Below, in pieces: positions 56,158 to 63,826 of a stretch of DNA of 64,000 nucleotides. The notes under the pieces are model-generated. The model was not told where the DNA came from and searched no databases. It worked only from the letters and a program-made list of their open reading frames with translations. This DNA is from Paenalcaligenes hominis (GTDB taxonomy: Bacteria > Pseudomonadota > Gammaproteobacteria > Burkholderiales > Burkholderiaceae_B): contig NZ_JAATIZ010000005.1 of the NCBI RefSeq assembly GCF_011927625.1, forward strand, positions 88,462 through 152,461, given 5' to 3'. Positions within the stretch are counted from its first letter, which is position 1, and each line of letters starts with the position of its first letter. The position numbers were made by a program, and so were the translations under genes.

Positions 56158-56909
56158 GTGTAGTGATATCTCCTACCCATATTGCCTTACCTGATGCGTT
56201 TAACTTAGACGCGCATTTTCTTACGCCTAGCGCCCCTATCCCAGGAATCTTGTTTATCCACGGCTGGGGGGGTGATCAACGCTTTGATCTGAAACGAGCT
56301 CATAGTTTGGCTAGGCTTGGTTGCGTCTGCCTAACCTTTGATTTAACTGGCCATCATGACACCACTGCTCAGCGACATCACGTGTCTAGACAGCGTAATC
56401 TTCAAGATGTGTGTGCTGCGTATGACACACTAGCATCACATTCATGGGTAGATCCAGAGTCCATCGCCATTATTGGTCACAGCTACGGCGCCTATCTCGC
56501 CACTTTAGTTAGCCAATTGCGCCCTGTCCGATGGTTAAGCTTATTGGCCCCCGCTCTGTATCACGACGAAGAATGGTTTAAACCCAAAGACCAATTAAAC
56601 AAAGCGCTGTTAAATGCCTATAGGAAAACACCGCACACTAAAAATGACAACCAAGCGCTACTGGCCTGTTCGTTATTTAAAGGGGACGTCTTGTTAATTG
56701 AGACTGAACACGACGACTTTATTCCCAAACAAACCATTCTTAGTTATCGCAACGCGTTTCTTGAGGCCCAATCCATGACGCACCGTATTCTTTATGAGGC
56801 GGACCATGGCCTCACCCAAAAAGCCGCTCAGCAAGCTTACTCAACATTGCTGTTTGGTTGGATTCAAGAAATGATTATGGGTGCGCGTGCTGGTTTTTTA
56901 TCCGTTTAA
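56154..56909 (+). CDS. Alpha/beta hydrolase
   Basis: A 251-residue cytoplasmic serine hydrolase. The oxyanion region is ILFIHGWGGDQRFD, the nucleophile elbow IIGHSYGAYLA (Ser about residue 104), the acid lies in IETEHDDFIP and the histidine in EADHGLTQ. The GTG start overlaps the upstream stop (GTGA), so it is coupled to the DUF3182-like protein. A joint role, with one enzyme forming and the other cleaving an ester or amide, is possible but speculative. Confidence 0.85.
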   Translation: MSVVISPTHIALPDAFNLDAHFLTPSAPIPGILFIHGWGGDQRFDLKRAHSLARLGCVCLTFDLTGHHDTTAQRHHVSRQRNLQDVCAAYDTLASHSWVDPESIAIIGHSYGAYLATLVSQLRPVRWLSLLAPALYHDEEWFKPKDQLNKALLNAYRKTPHTKNDNQALLACSLFKGDVLLIETEHDDFIPKQTILSYRNAFLEAQSMTHRILYEADHGLTQKAAQQAYSTLLFGWIQEMIMGARAGFLSV

Positions 56910-56930
56910 CTGCTGTAAATGGAGTGCCCT

Positions 56931-57206
56931 ATGTCAATTTTCCCATCGCGTACCCTTTATACTGTTCTAAAAAAATACATGGTTTTATATGGTGGTTTAG
57001 TTGATAACCCAGAGCAACTTCGCTATGCCTTGTTAGACTACAACGAAATTATTGATTTTGCTCAGTCTAAGCTTGATATATTGATCGATGCCGACGCAGC
57101 AAAACGCATTAGCGAAGTAGGAATTGAATGGTTAGCGTATGCGACTTTGCATCCTCAAGACCCACAAGGTTTTGCCCCCAAAGCCCAAGCGAAACTGGAG
57201 CCCTAG
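56931..57206 (+). CDS. Small protein of unknown function
   Basis: A 91-residue protein with mixed charge, no signal peptide and no membrane helix: MSIFPSRTLYTVLKKYMVLY then GGLVDNPEQLRYALLDYNEI. I do not recognise a family. ATG 56931 has TGGAG six bases upstream, while ATG 56919 precedes that site. It is the third gene of the sigma-54-preceded operon (22 bases after the hydrolase) and convergent with the activator gene. Confidence 0.75.
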   Translation: MSIFPSRTLYTVLKKYMVLYGGLVDNPEQLRYALLDYNEIIDFAQSKLDILIDADAAKRISEVGIEWLAYATLHPQDPQGFAPKAQAKLEP

Positions 57207-57216
57207 TCGTAAGCCA

Positions 57217-58368
57217 TTAGCTAAAAGACTTATGCTGATGTTCAATCAATACGTGTACGGCATCTTGATCAGCTAAAATATAACTGCGCCATACGGCATT
57301 GCGTAATTCCCTGACATTGCCGGGCCAGCTATGTTGACGCAGCAGCTCTTCTGAATCAGGAGCAAAGTGTTTTTCTGTACCTTGCTGTAGATTCATCTGT
57401 TGTAAAAAGTGCTGAGCCAACAAAATAATGTCGTCTTCGCGTTCACGTAGTGGTGGCACATACAAAGGAAATACACTTAGTCTATAGAACAAATCCTCGC
57501 GTAGTTTTTCTTGTTCTACAGCCTGCATGGGGTCACGGTTAGTCGCAGCAATAATTCGTGCTTCTGTTGTTAACAATTTTGTGCCCCCTACTCGCATGTA
57601 TTGCCCAGTTTCAAGTACACGTAATAAACGCACCTGCATCTCAGGGGGCATTTCCGTAATTTCATCTAAAAACAGGGTGCCTTTTTGGGCTAGCTCAAAA
57701 AAACCTTGGCGGGCTTTATCTGCCCCAGTGAAGCTGCCTTTTTCATGGCCAAATAACTCGCTTTCAATTAATTGACTGGAAATTGCCCCACAATTTAAAG
57801 GTAAGAAATTTTCAGCAGCACGGGCACTGTATTCATGTAGAGCTAATGCGACCAATTCTTTACCTGTTCCGCTCTCACCAATAATCAATACAGGCACATT
57901 AGTTTTTGCTACGCGCTCAATTTCAAAGTACAACTGTTGCATGGCAGGGGAACGGCCTACAAAATGGGCAAGCCCATTGCCTGTGCGGTTAACTGTCAGC
58001 TGATATTTGTCTTCATAAAAACGCTCTACGAGTGACGACAAAACCGGAGCGATCTGAGTCGTCACATCAGTCGTATTTAATAAAGCAGCTACCCCTAGGG
58101 TTTGGGCACGTTTTTTCAGCGCTGTTGATGGGTGCCGAACTAGTGTAATAACGGGTAAAAATTGCGCTGCCGTCTGCTGAATTTGCTGATGAGCGCTTTC
58201 ATACATTGCTAGGTCTATGACTAGAGCTGTCACACTGCGTTGCTGCAACACCAATAAGACCTGTTTTATTTCATTGACCACACTTACTGTATATCCGAGT
58301 GGCTTGGCTATTTCTTCTATTTCTTGTGCCATCTCAGGATCCTGCTCTACTACTAATAGGTATGGCAT
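57217..58368 (-). CDS. Sigma-54 activator (NtrC-type) without a DNA-binding domain
   Basis: A 383-residue enhancer-binding-type protein. Residues 1-120 form a receiver-like domain with a plausible phospho-acceptor Asp52 (ALVIDLAMY) and acidic residues E8/D10, but the conserved Lys before the last helix is replaced (ALLNTTD). The AAA+ domain (about 133-365) has FVGRSPAMQQLY, Walker A GESGTGKE, the sigma-54 contact loop GSFTGA, Walker B LFLDEITEMP and the arginine-finger region REDLFYRLSVF. After SWPGNVRELRNAV only about 25 residues remain, with no Fis-type helix-turn-helix. It is the only sigma-54 activator in the window and sits inside the island. Confidence 0.93.
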   Translation of the reverse strand: MPYLLVVEQDPEMAQEIEEIAKPLGYTVSVVNEIKQVLLVLQQRSVTALVIDLAMYESAHQQIQQTAAQFLPVITLVRHPSTALKKRAQTLGVAALLNTTDVTTQIAPVLSSLVERFYEDKYQLTVNRTGNGLAHFVGRSPAMQQLYFEIERVAKTNVPVLIIGESGTGKELVALALHEYSARAAENFLPLNCGAISSQLIESELFGHEKGSFTGADKARQGFFELAQKGTLFLDEITEMPPEMQVRLLRVLETGQYMRVGGTKLLTTEARIIAATNRDPMQAVEQEKLREDLFYRLSVFPLYVPPLREREDDIILLAQHFLQQMNLQQGTEKHFAPDSEELLRQHSWPGNVRELRNAVWRSYILADQDAVHVLIEHQHKSFS

Positions 58369-58518
58369 GACTATTCCCTATATATAGAAATGAAAGAGTA
58401 AATAAAAGCTATTTGCTCATACTAACTAGCTAAACGACTTTTAGTGTGACAATTCGTATGCTTTGCGACATAACTGTTAATAAACCACGCGAACCATGTA
58501 ACTATATATTAAATGTAT

Positions 58519-58535
58519 TAGGCATGAGACTTGCT
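58519..58535 (+). promoter_or_regulatory. Sigma-54 promoter of the 58628 gene
   Basis: TAGGCATGAGACTTGCT: GG at 58521-58522, ten bases, GC at 58533-58534, TTGCT intact. One of the best matches in the window. Expected start near 58546, giving an 80-base leader. Confidence 0.75.
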
Positions 58536-58627
58536 ATGTCAAAACATAGGCTTTACGCTTCATTTAAAGCCTTGGGTTCAGTCAATGCATTCATTGACGG
58601 CCCATTTTTCACCTAAGGAGTTACATA

Positions 58628-59335
58628 ATGAACGCACCTAAAGCCCGCCATTTTTTGCTCAGCGCTGTTTTCCTTAGTGTTGTGGGATTACCCGCTGCCT
58701 TTGCCGCCGAATCTAGCGATTACAAACCCGAGCTAGATACTAAACAAATTCAACCCCATACGGCAGATGAAATATCGAATGAGCCCAAAGCGGAAGGGGC
58801 AAAAGGTCAGCCCGACGCTGACTCTAACCCTGCTACAGATAGTAAAACACGTAGCGACGGCGCCTCTAAGGATACCCATCGGTCATCTACTAAGACTACG
58901 AAAGAAAACGCTAACCCTAATCGTGTTCAGCCTGACGCCGATTCGTCAAAAACCGATAGCCGAACTCCAGCCACTGATGCTAGCGCAACAACTGATGCCC
59001 AACGTAATCAACCCACCACTGATTCATCTAAAATCGATACCAGCTCTACCGTTAAAGAGGGCACCTCAAGTACTACAGGTACGGATGCATCGACATCAGG
59101 AAATACAGGTAAGGTAAAAGACGCTAATGAAAGCGCTACGACTGCTTCTGATTCAGCTAAAAAGGGAAATACAGGTAAGGTAACGGATGCCAATGAAACC
59201 GGTACTGTACACCATAACCAAAACAGTCCTGAATTTAAGCGCGATAAGGCAAAGTGTGAAGAGCTAGTGGGCCAATCTCAAGACCAGTGCTTGTTGGATT
59301 TACAAAAGAAATACAACATGCCAATGGCTAAATAA
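58628..59335 (+). CDS. Secreted disordered Ser/Thr/Asp-rich protein of unknown function
   Basis: A 235-residue protein with a clear signal peptide (HFLLSAVFLSVVGLPAAFA, cleavage near residue 26). The body (about 30-205) is low complexity, rich in Ser, Thr, Asp, Lys and Asn, without hydrophobic core; it contains two copies of GNTGKV-x-DANE (about residues 158 and 180) and two of QPDADS. A short conserved-looking C-terminus has paired cysteines: KCEELVGQSQDQCLLDLQKKY. I do not recognise a family. A sigma-54 promoter and AAGGAG ribosome site precede it. Confidence 0.8.
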   Translation: MNAPKARHFLLSAVFLSVVGLPAAFAAESSDYKPELDTKQIQPHTADEISNEPKAEGAKGQPDADSNPATDSKTRSDGASKDTHRSSTKTTKENANPNRVQPDADSSKTDSRTPATDASATTDAQRNQPTTDSSKIDTSSTVKEGTSSTTGTDASTSGNTGKVKDANESATTASDSAKKGNTGKVTDANETGTVHHNQNSPEFKRDKAKCEELVGQSQDQCLLDLQKKYNMPMAK

Positions 59336-59358
59336 TAGCTCTATACTTTAGATAACAC

Positions 59359-59392
59359 ACGCCCTATTAACTTAAGTCAATAGGGCGTTTTG
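59359..59392 (+). terminator. Rho-independent terminator after the 58628 gene
   Basis: ACGCCCTATT (59359-59368), 10-base loop, AATAGGGCGT (59379-59388), then TTTT. Confidence 0.85.
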
Positions 59393-59638
59393 CGTTAAGT
59401 GCTAAAATTTGCGGGAATAACTATCTACATTCGGTCTTTACCCAACACTTTTTGACTTTTGTTGTCTACAATTATCACAATAAATAAAAACAATTAGACA
59501 CACTAAGAATTATCTAACACAAATTAACAAAATCGAATAATAAAAAACAATCTATCGCTACATTTAAACAGAACGATGCAGATTACGTCGATATCAAGAG
59601 TTAAAACCACTATTAAAAACACATATATTTATAAGTAG

Positions 59639-59800
59639 TTACTCTTTTATTTTTTAAACGGTGCAACCGCTATTGAGTACGCTTTAATTTTGGAATTAAT
59701 TGCCGTTGGTATTATCGGCACATTAACGGTTTTAGGTATAAATATCAATGATTTATTAAATAACATTTCAAAGGTTGTAAAAGTAGGCGAAGGGTCTTAA
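59639..59800 (+). pseudogene. flp: Decayed Flp-type pilin
   Basis: Translation of this frame gives LLFYFLNGATAIEYALILEL followed by IAVGIIGTLTVLGINI and NDLLNNISKVV. This is the conserved GATAIEY(A/G)LI...A processing/assembly region of Flp/Tad pilins. An in-frame TAG at 59636 and the lack of an ATG before the processing site mean the leader is lost. No tad or rcp genes are in the window. The surrounding stretch 59393-60158 is strongly AT-rich and I see no other gene in it. Confidence 0.6.
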
Positions 59801-60158
59801 TTCTATTTAAACTCTTTAATTAATGAGTAAATTTAACTTTGCCAGCCCTTCTCTCGTACAAGCTCCTACAATCAGTATTAAGGCAAAATTATTTGAAATT
59901 TTTATAAAGAACTCAAGATCCCCAAATCTTAAGAATTGTAAATTTATGCCCTAAACCCCTAATATTTAGCCAGTTATTGTTTCTTTATTTCGCTTTTAGA
60001 GCCATAATTTAACAAATGGAATTGTTTGTAGACGTCTATTGCAAAAGTAACCTCCACCAGCCCAATCAAAACACCTACTTACTGCTATCACAGGGTAAGT
60101 CAGCAACAAGCAATAAAGAGACCTAGCAACACCCGTTCCACTTAACCAGGAGAAGGAT

Positions 60159-60254
60159 GTGCCTATACAAGCTCTATATGATTTGTTACCTTTTTTATTC
60201 GTTTTTGGTGGCTTCTTTTTACTCGTCGTCATCTACCTTAGCTCAAGGAACTAA
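60159..60254 (+). CDS. Possible 31-residue membrane peptide
   Basis: A GTG-started frame with AGGAG six bases upstream encodes MPIQALYDLLPFLFVFGGFF followed by LLVVIYLSSRN: a single membrane helix. The ribosome site supports it, but the length is too small for certainty. The opposite strand carries an unrelated open frame (59996-60232). Confidence 0.3.
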   Translation: MPIQALYDLLPFLFVFGGFFLLVVIYLSSRN

Positions 60255-60290
60255 GGGTTTTTTACACGGTTCTTTTAGCTCTGCTGCTTG

Positions 60291-60425
60291 CTAGTCGTCG
60301 TCATGAGGTAGTTGTTTACTGTCTTGTGTTTTAGATGTGCGACTTTCTTCGATCATTTGCTTAAAGCCTTTGATAATCAAATAGCCAGCCGCCAAAGCAC
60401 CCAAAATAAATAATGCAATTCGCAT
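60291..60425 (-). CDS. Small single-helix membrane protein (44 residues)
   Basis: ATG 60425 with GAGG nine bases upstream opens a 44-residue frame: MRIALFILGALAAGYLIIKG then FKQMIEESRTSKTQDSKQLP and HDDD. One N-terminal membrane helix and a hydrophilic acidic tail. It lies 61 bases after the gamma-carbonic-anhydrase-like gene on the same strand; a 9-bp inverted repeat (60441-60463) stands between them, just before its ribosome site. I do not recognise a family. Confidence 0.55.
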   Translation of the reverse strand: MRIALFILGALAAGYLIIKGFKQMIEESRTSKTQDSKQLPHDDD

Positions 60426-60440
60426 TGTTCAATCCTCATC

Positions 60441-60463
60441 ACGCGTACTGATTTAGTACGCGT
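60441..60463. repeat. 9-bp inverted repeat before the 44-residue ORF
   Basis: ACGCGTACT (60441-60449), loop GATTT, AGTACGCGT (60455-60463): a perfect stem. No T run follows on either strand, so a mRNA structure or operator is as likely as a terminator of the upstream gene. Confidence 0.5.
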
Positions 60464-60486
60464 TGTTAATAAACAGTCATTCTGTA

Positions 60487-61086
60487 TTATCCGCGATAAT
60501 ACGCTGGATAAATGTCTTCGGGCTTTAAACGCGCCCGGTTACTTTCCACTTCACGTAATGGCTGTACCCGTTGCATGGTGTCCAGACTACGCTGTGTTAA
60601 GCGCTGATACATGTGCGTGCCTAACACTTTATTCTTTATCTCCGCCTCATTGAGCTCTTTGATAATTTTTGCGGGGGCTCCAGCAACCAACTGTCGCGCC
60701 GGAATAATCATACCTTTTTTCACAAAAGCCATGGCACCGATAATGCTGTCGGCCCCTACATCACATTGATCCATGACGACAGCATTCATTCCCACCAAAA
60801 CGTTGCGGCCGATGGTGCAACCATGCAGTACGGCGCCATGACCAATGTGACCATCTACCTCTACGACGGTGTCTTGTTCAGGGGTGCCGTGAATTACACA
60901 GGTGTCTTGAATATTGGAGCCTTCTTTCATGACAATGCGCCCAAAGTCTCCACGTAAGCTAGCTAGGGGGCCAATATAAACCCCCGGTCCTATAATTACG
61001 TCGCCAATTAATACAGCAGTTGGGTGCACATAAGCCGTTTCATGTACGACAGGTACCAAACCGTTAATTGAATAAATATTTTCCAC
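60487..61086 (-). CDS. Gamma-carbonic-anhydrase-like hexapeptide protein (PaaY/CaiE family)
   Basis: A 199-residue left-handed beta-helix protein. Hexapeptide repeats run through about residues 15-150 ([31 protein letters not shown]). Metal-binding-type histidines lie in [17 protein letters not shown]. The C-terminal helix ends [20 protein letters not shown], as in CaiE and PaaY rather than short YrdA proteins. PaaY is a thioesterase in phenylacetate degradation and CaiE belongs to carnitine operons, but neither pathway is nearby, so the role is open. Confidence 0.85.
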   Translation of the reverse strand: MENIYSINGLVPVVHETAYVHPTAVLIGDVIIGPGVYIGPLASLRGDFGRIVMKEGSNIQDTCVIHGTPEQDTVVEVDGHIGHGAVLHGCTIGRNVLVGMNAVVMDQCDVGADSIIGAMAFVKKGMIIPARQLVAGAPAKIIKELNEAEIKNKVLGTHMYQRLTQRSLDTMQRVQPLREVESNRARLKPEDIYPAYYRG

Positions 61087-61215
61087 GTCTTTCTCCTTTT
61101 ATTGACAGCACGCCTTTAATTGAATGGTAAACCATTTTGGGCGGCTATCTCCCTTGTTAAATTCGGTTATACTTTATTAAGTTATCGAATAAGCAAGCAT
61201 AGACAGGAGACTCAG

Positions 61216-61593
61216 GTGCGCTTAGTTTGTTTTGGTTTAGTTGCCACATTAGCACTACCTAGTACTGTTATTGCCAAAGACGCGGTATCTGATTGCATTG
61301 GTACCCACTTTACTGAATACCATCGTATCGTTAGCCCGCACCGCTCCGTTTCTATCGAGCGTATCCAACAATGGTCTAACTGGTGCAAACGTGGGTTTAA
61401 TGCTTTTCAACTCGCTGAACAAACTCGCCCCTGCTATCAAGAACAAATCCACTTGCTCCAACAGCAAGCGGGTGGCTTTCTGCCTATTACCTACGAAAAA
61501 AGTCAGCAAATCAAATACTACTGTCGTCAACAGCTTTGGCTTAGCCTGGATAACCCCCCTGCCCAATCCCAGACTCAGGTTCCTCACTCCTAA
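61216..61593 (+). CDS. Small exported protein of unknown function
   Basis: A 125-residue protein starting at GTG 61216 (CAGGAG six bases upstream) with a signal peptide MRLVCFGLVATLALPSTVIA. The mature part is about 105 residues with four cysteines (DCIGTHF, WCKRGF, PCYQEQI, YYCRQQL), which could form two periplasmic disulfides. I do not recognise a family. The frame extends upstream to 61120, but those residues precede the ribosome site and are not signal-like. Confidence 0.65.
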   Translation: MRLVCFGLVATLALPSTVIAKDAVSDCIGTHFTEYHRIVSPHRSVSIERIQQWSNWCKRGFNAFQLAEQTRPCYQEQIHLLQQQAGGFLPITYEKSQQIKYYCRQQLWLSLDNPPAQSQTQVPHS

Positions 61594-61663
61594 GACTCGA
61601 CTCATTCTGCCGACCCCACCCCAAATTCTCTCGTCTACTTTCCTTTAGCATAAGGTTTTAACG

Positions 61664-62092
61664 ATGAAAAAAATGAATTTACGCCAAGCCTTGTTAGAGC
61701 TTAAAGAGGCTAAGAGCTTTGCTCAGCGAGTTGCCGCCACATCTAACCTTATGAATCAAACGGCATACAAGGCAGGCCAATTTTTATATGGCACGCATAC
61801 CGTCGACCCTGCCCCCAAGTCTAATCCCGAACCTATTGCCCCAGATACCAAAACAGCACAAGACATGGCACCGGCTTCTATGCCTAAGCCAGTTGGCTCT
61901 GACCGTACTCAACGCGAGGAAGAGGTCGATTACTTCACCAAAGGGCTAATGAAATTAAATGAAGACCTTAAAGCGTTGCGTATTACTAAAGAGCTTGCGC
62001 ACACCGATGTAGAACGCAATGCCATTCATTTTAAGATTCTTCGTCTAGAACGTGAACGGCGTAATTATTTGGCTAAACGACAAACACCGTAG
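61664..62092 (+). CDS. Hypothetical soluble protein
   Basis: A 142-residue protein: a helical N-terminus (NLRQALLELKEAKSFAQRVA), a proline-rich linker at about residues 50-80, and a charged helical C-terminus (KLNEDLKALRITKELAHTDV ... LRLERERRNYLAK) with coiled-coil character. No signal peptide or membrane segment. I do not recognise a family. It ends four bases from the convergent rmuC stop. Confidence 0.65.
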   Translation: MKKMNLRQALLELKEAKSFAQRVAATSNLMNQTAYKAGQFLYGTHTVDPAPKSNPEPIAPDTKTAQDMAPASMPKPVGSDRTQREEEVDYFTKGLMKLNEDLKALRITKELAHTDVERNAIHFKILRLERERRNYLAKRQTP

Positions 62093-62096
62093 TCGT

Positions 62097-63509
62097 TTAT
62101 TTGGCTGTTGCTTCTGTTTCTGCTGGGTTGGTGTCTATTTTCTGCACAATTAATTCTAAGCGCTCGGCCTCGAAATCTACCAAAGCCGGTTGTAGATCAG
62201 GTAGGTCTCGGGTCACTTTAGTGGATAACTCCTTGAAGCGACTGACTTTTCCATACAAACCTTGCTGACCGGCCAATGCAGTCACGCTTTGGTTATAGTG
62301 ATTGCTCACTGTTTTTAAGCTGGCACCCAAACGTGAAAGACGCTCGGCAATTACACACACTTGGTTATACACCTCGCCAGCCCGCTCACCCATTTCTCGG
62401 GCTTCGACCTGACTGCGCTCGAGCATCCAAAGATTAGCCACCGTTCGTAAAATAGGGATGAGCGTTGTATGGGAAACCAACACCACCCCTTTTCTATAGC
62501 CGTATTCAAATAAGTCTTTGTTGTGTTTGAGAGCCTCGATATAGGCGGGCTCTATCGGCATAAACATCAACACAAAGCTAGGGCTACGCATACCTAATAC
62601 ATTGGTATAGTCTTTACTGGCTAAGTCATCCATGTGTTTACGCACCGCGAGATCGTGCTCTTTAAGTGCTAAGGCGTAGGCCTCGGGGGTTTCTGCTGCA
62701 ATCGCCCTATCGTAGGCGTTTAAGGTGATTTTGCTATCGATAATTAAATGTTTATTATCAGGAAGCTTTACGATATAGTCGGTTAGTTTGGTACGCCCTT
62801 GTTCGTCTTTGAAGCTTTTTTGCGCTTCGTAATGTGCGTCTTCAATCAAGCCGCTCATTTCTAGTGTGCGCTGTAACTGTGCCTCGCCCCACGCCCCCCG
62901 TTGTTGAGAGTCGCCTTTTAACGCTGAAGTTAAATTTGTGGCCTCTTGGCTCATTTTTAAGCCAATATCCATCATGTTTTTTATTTCTGTGTAAAGACTG
63001 GCCTGACTCCGTTGCGTCGCGTCATGAACCTCGTTGATACGTTTCTGAAATCCATCAATTTGCTCGCGAAAAGGCTTTAATAGATGATCTAAGCGCGTTT
63101 GGCTACGATTATCGAACTGGTGACTGCGCTCCTCAAATACCTTATGCGCCACATTTTCAAATTCTTTGGTTAGCTGCTGCCGCGCCTGTGTTAACACGGT
63201 GATTTGGTCTTGGTAGTGTTCCTCTCGTTGTGTAGCCGTAATCGTTAGCTCGGTATTTTCACGCTGCAATTGGGCCAGCTGATGATGCAGCCCTTCGTTT
63301 TGTGTGGTGACGCGTTGGCTTTCATTATGAAGGCGTAAGTTTTCCGTTTGGGCAGCGGTTAACTGTTCCTCGAGACGCCCTCGGCTAACTTGTGCATCAT
63401 GCAAGCGTTGTTTTTGAATCGTCAATACACGTAGCCAATACAAGGTGGCTCCGATCGCGCCCACCACGAGCGCCGCTAACAGCGGTATGGCTTGAGATAA
63501 TTCTGTCAT
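62097..63509 (-). CDS. rmuC: DNA recombination protein RmuC
   Basis: A 470-residue RmuC protein. An N-terminal membrane helix (residues 6-26, IPLLAALVVGAIGATLYWL) is followed by a long coiled coil (about 30-160) and the RmuC nuclease-like domain (about 190-420) with QRGAWGEAQLQRTLEMSGLI, DYIVKLPDNKHLIIDSKITL and FVLMFMPIEPAYIEAL. RmuC limits inversion at short repeats (family knowledge). It follows the 67-residue gene at 63577 on the same strand, behind a hairpin. Confidence 0.93.
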   Translation of the reverse strand: MTELSQAIPLLAALVVGAIGATLYWLRVLTIQKQRLHDAQVSRGRLEEQLTAAQTENLRLHNESQRVTTQNEGLHHQLAQLQRENTELTITATQREEHYQDQITVLTQARQQLTKEFENVAHKVFEERSHQFDNRSQTRLDHLLKPFREQIDGFQKRINEVHDATQRSQASLYTEIKNMMDIGLKMSQEATNLTSALKGDSQQRGAWGEAQLQRTLEMSGLIEDAHYEAQKSFKDEQGRTKLTDYIVKLPDNKHLIIDSKITLNAYDRAIAAETPEAYALALKEHDLAVRKHMDDLASKDYTNVLGMRSPSFVLMFMPIEPAYIEALKHNKDLFEYGYRKGVVLVSHTTLIPILRTVANLWMLERSQVEAREMGERAGEVYNQVCVIAERLSRLGASLKTVSNHYNQSVTALAGQQGLYGKVSRFKELSTKVTRDLPDLQPALVDFEAERLELIVQKIDTNPAETEATAK

Positions 63510-63541
63510 CGTGCCTACAGGTATTTATTCCGTATTTATTA

Positions 63542-63570
63542 AAACAGCGGCTTGGGTTAAGCCGCTGTTT
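63542..63570 (-). terminator. Hairpin between the 63577 gene and rmuC
   Basis: AAACAGCGGCTT (63542-63553), loop GGGTT, AAGCCGCTGTTT (63559-63570): a perfect 12-bp stem seven bases after the stop of the upstream minus-strand gene. TTTTAAT follows on that strand. Confidence 0.8.
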
Positions 63571-63576
63571 AGGTTG

Positions 63577-63780
63577 TTAAGCCAGTGCTTCTTGAGCGGC
63601 CTGTTCGGGAGAATAGCCCTCAAAAAACAAATCGGTAAACCATTCGGCTTCTTCCTCTATGTAATCTTGAGCTTCTTGTTCGGACGCCCCTGCTGCCACC
63701 AAAAAGCCTTCGACTTCGATACACCATTCAATCAGTTCAATTTCCTCGGGATCGAGTTGCTCTTTGTTTTTTTTCGCCAT
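63577..63780 (-). CDS. Small acidic protein of unknown function
   Basis: A 67-residue, strongly acidic cytoplasmic protein (MAKKNKEQLDPEEIELIEWC ... EAEWFTDLFFEGYSPEQAAQ). AAGGAG lies upstream of ATG 63780; the longer frame from 63804 precedes that site. I do not recognise a family. It is a monocistronic gene by the hairpin that follows. Confidence 0.7.
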   Translation of the reverse strand: MAKKNKEQLDPEEIELIEWCIEVEGFLVAAGASEQEAQDYIEEEAEWFTDLFFEGYSPEQAAQEALA

Positions 63781-63826
63781 GTCTGGCTCCTTGGTAATAA
63801 CCATCTACGTATGAAAGGTTTATTTT

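Noticed and set aside
59996..60232. 78-residue minus-strand ORF in the AT-rich gap
   Set aside because: The product has no recognisable features and overlaps a better ribosome-site-supported short ORF on the other strand. It could still be real, but I cannot support it.
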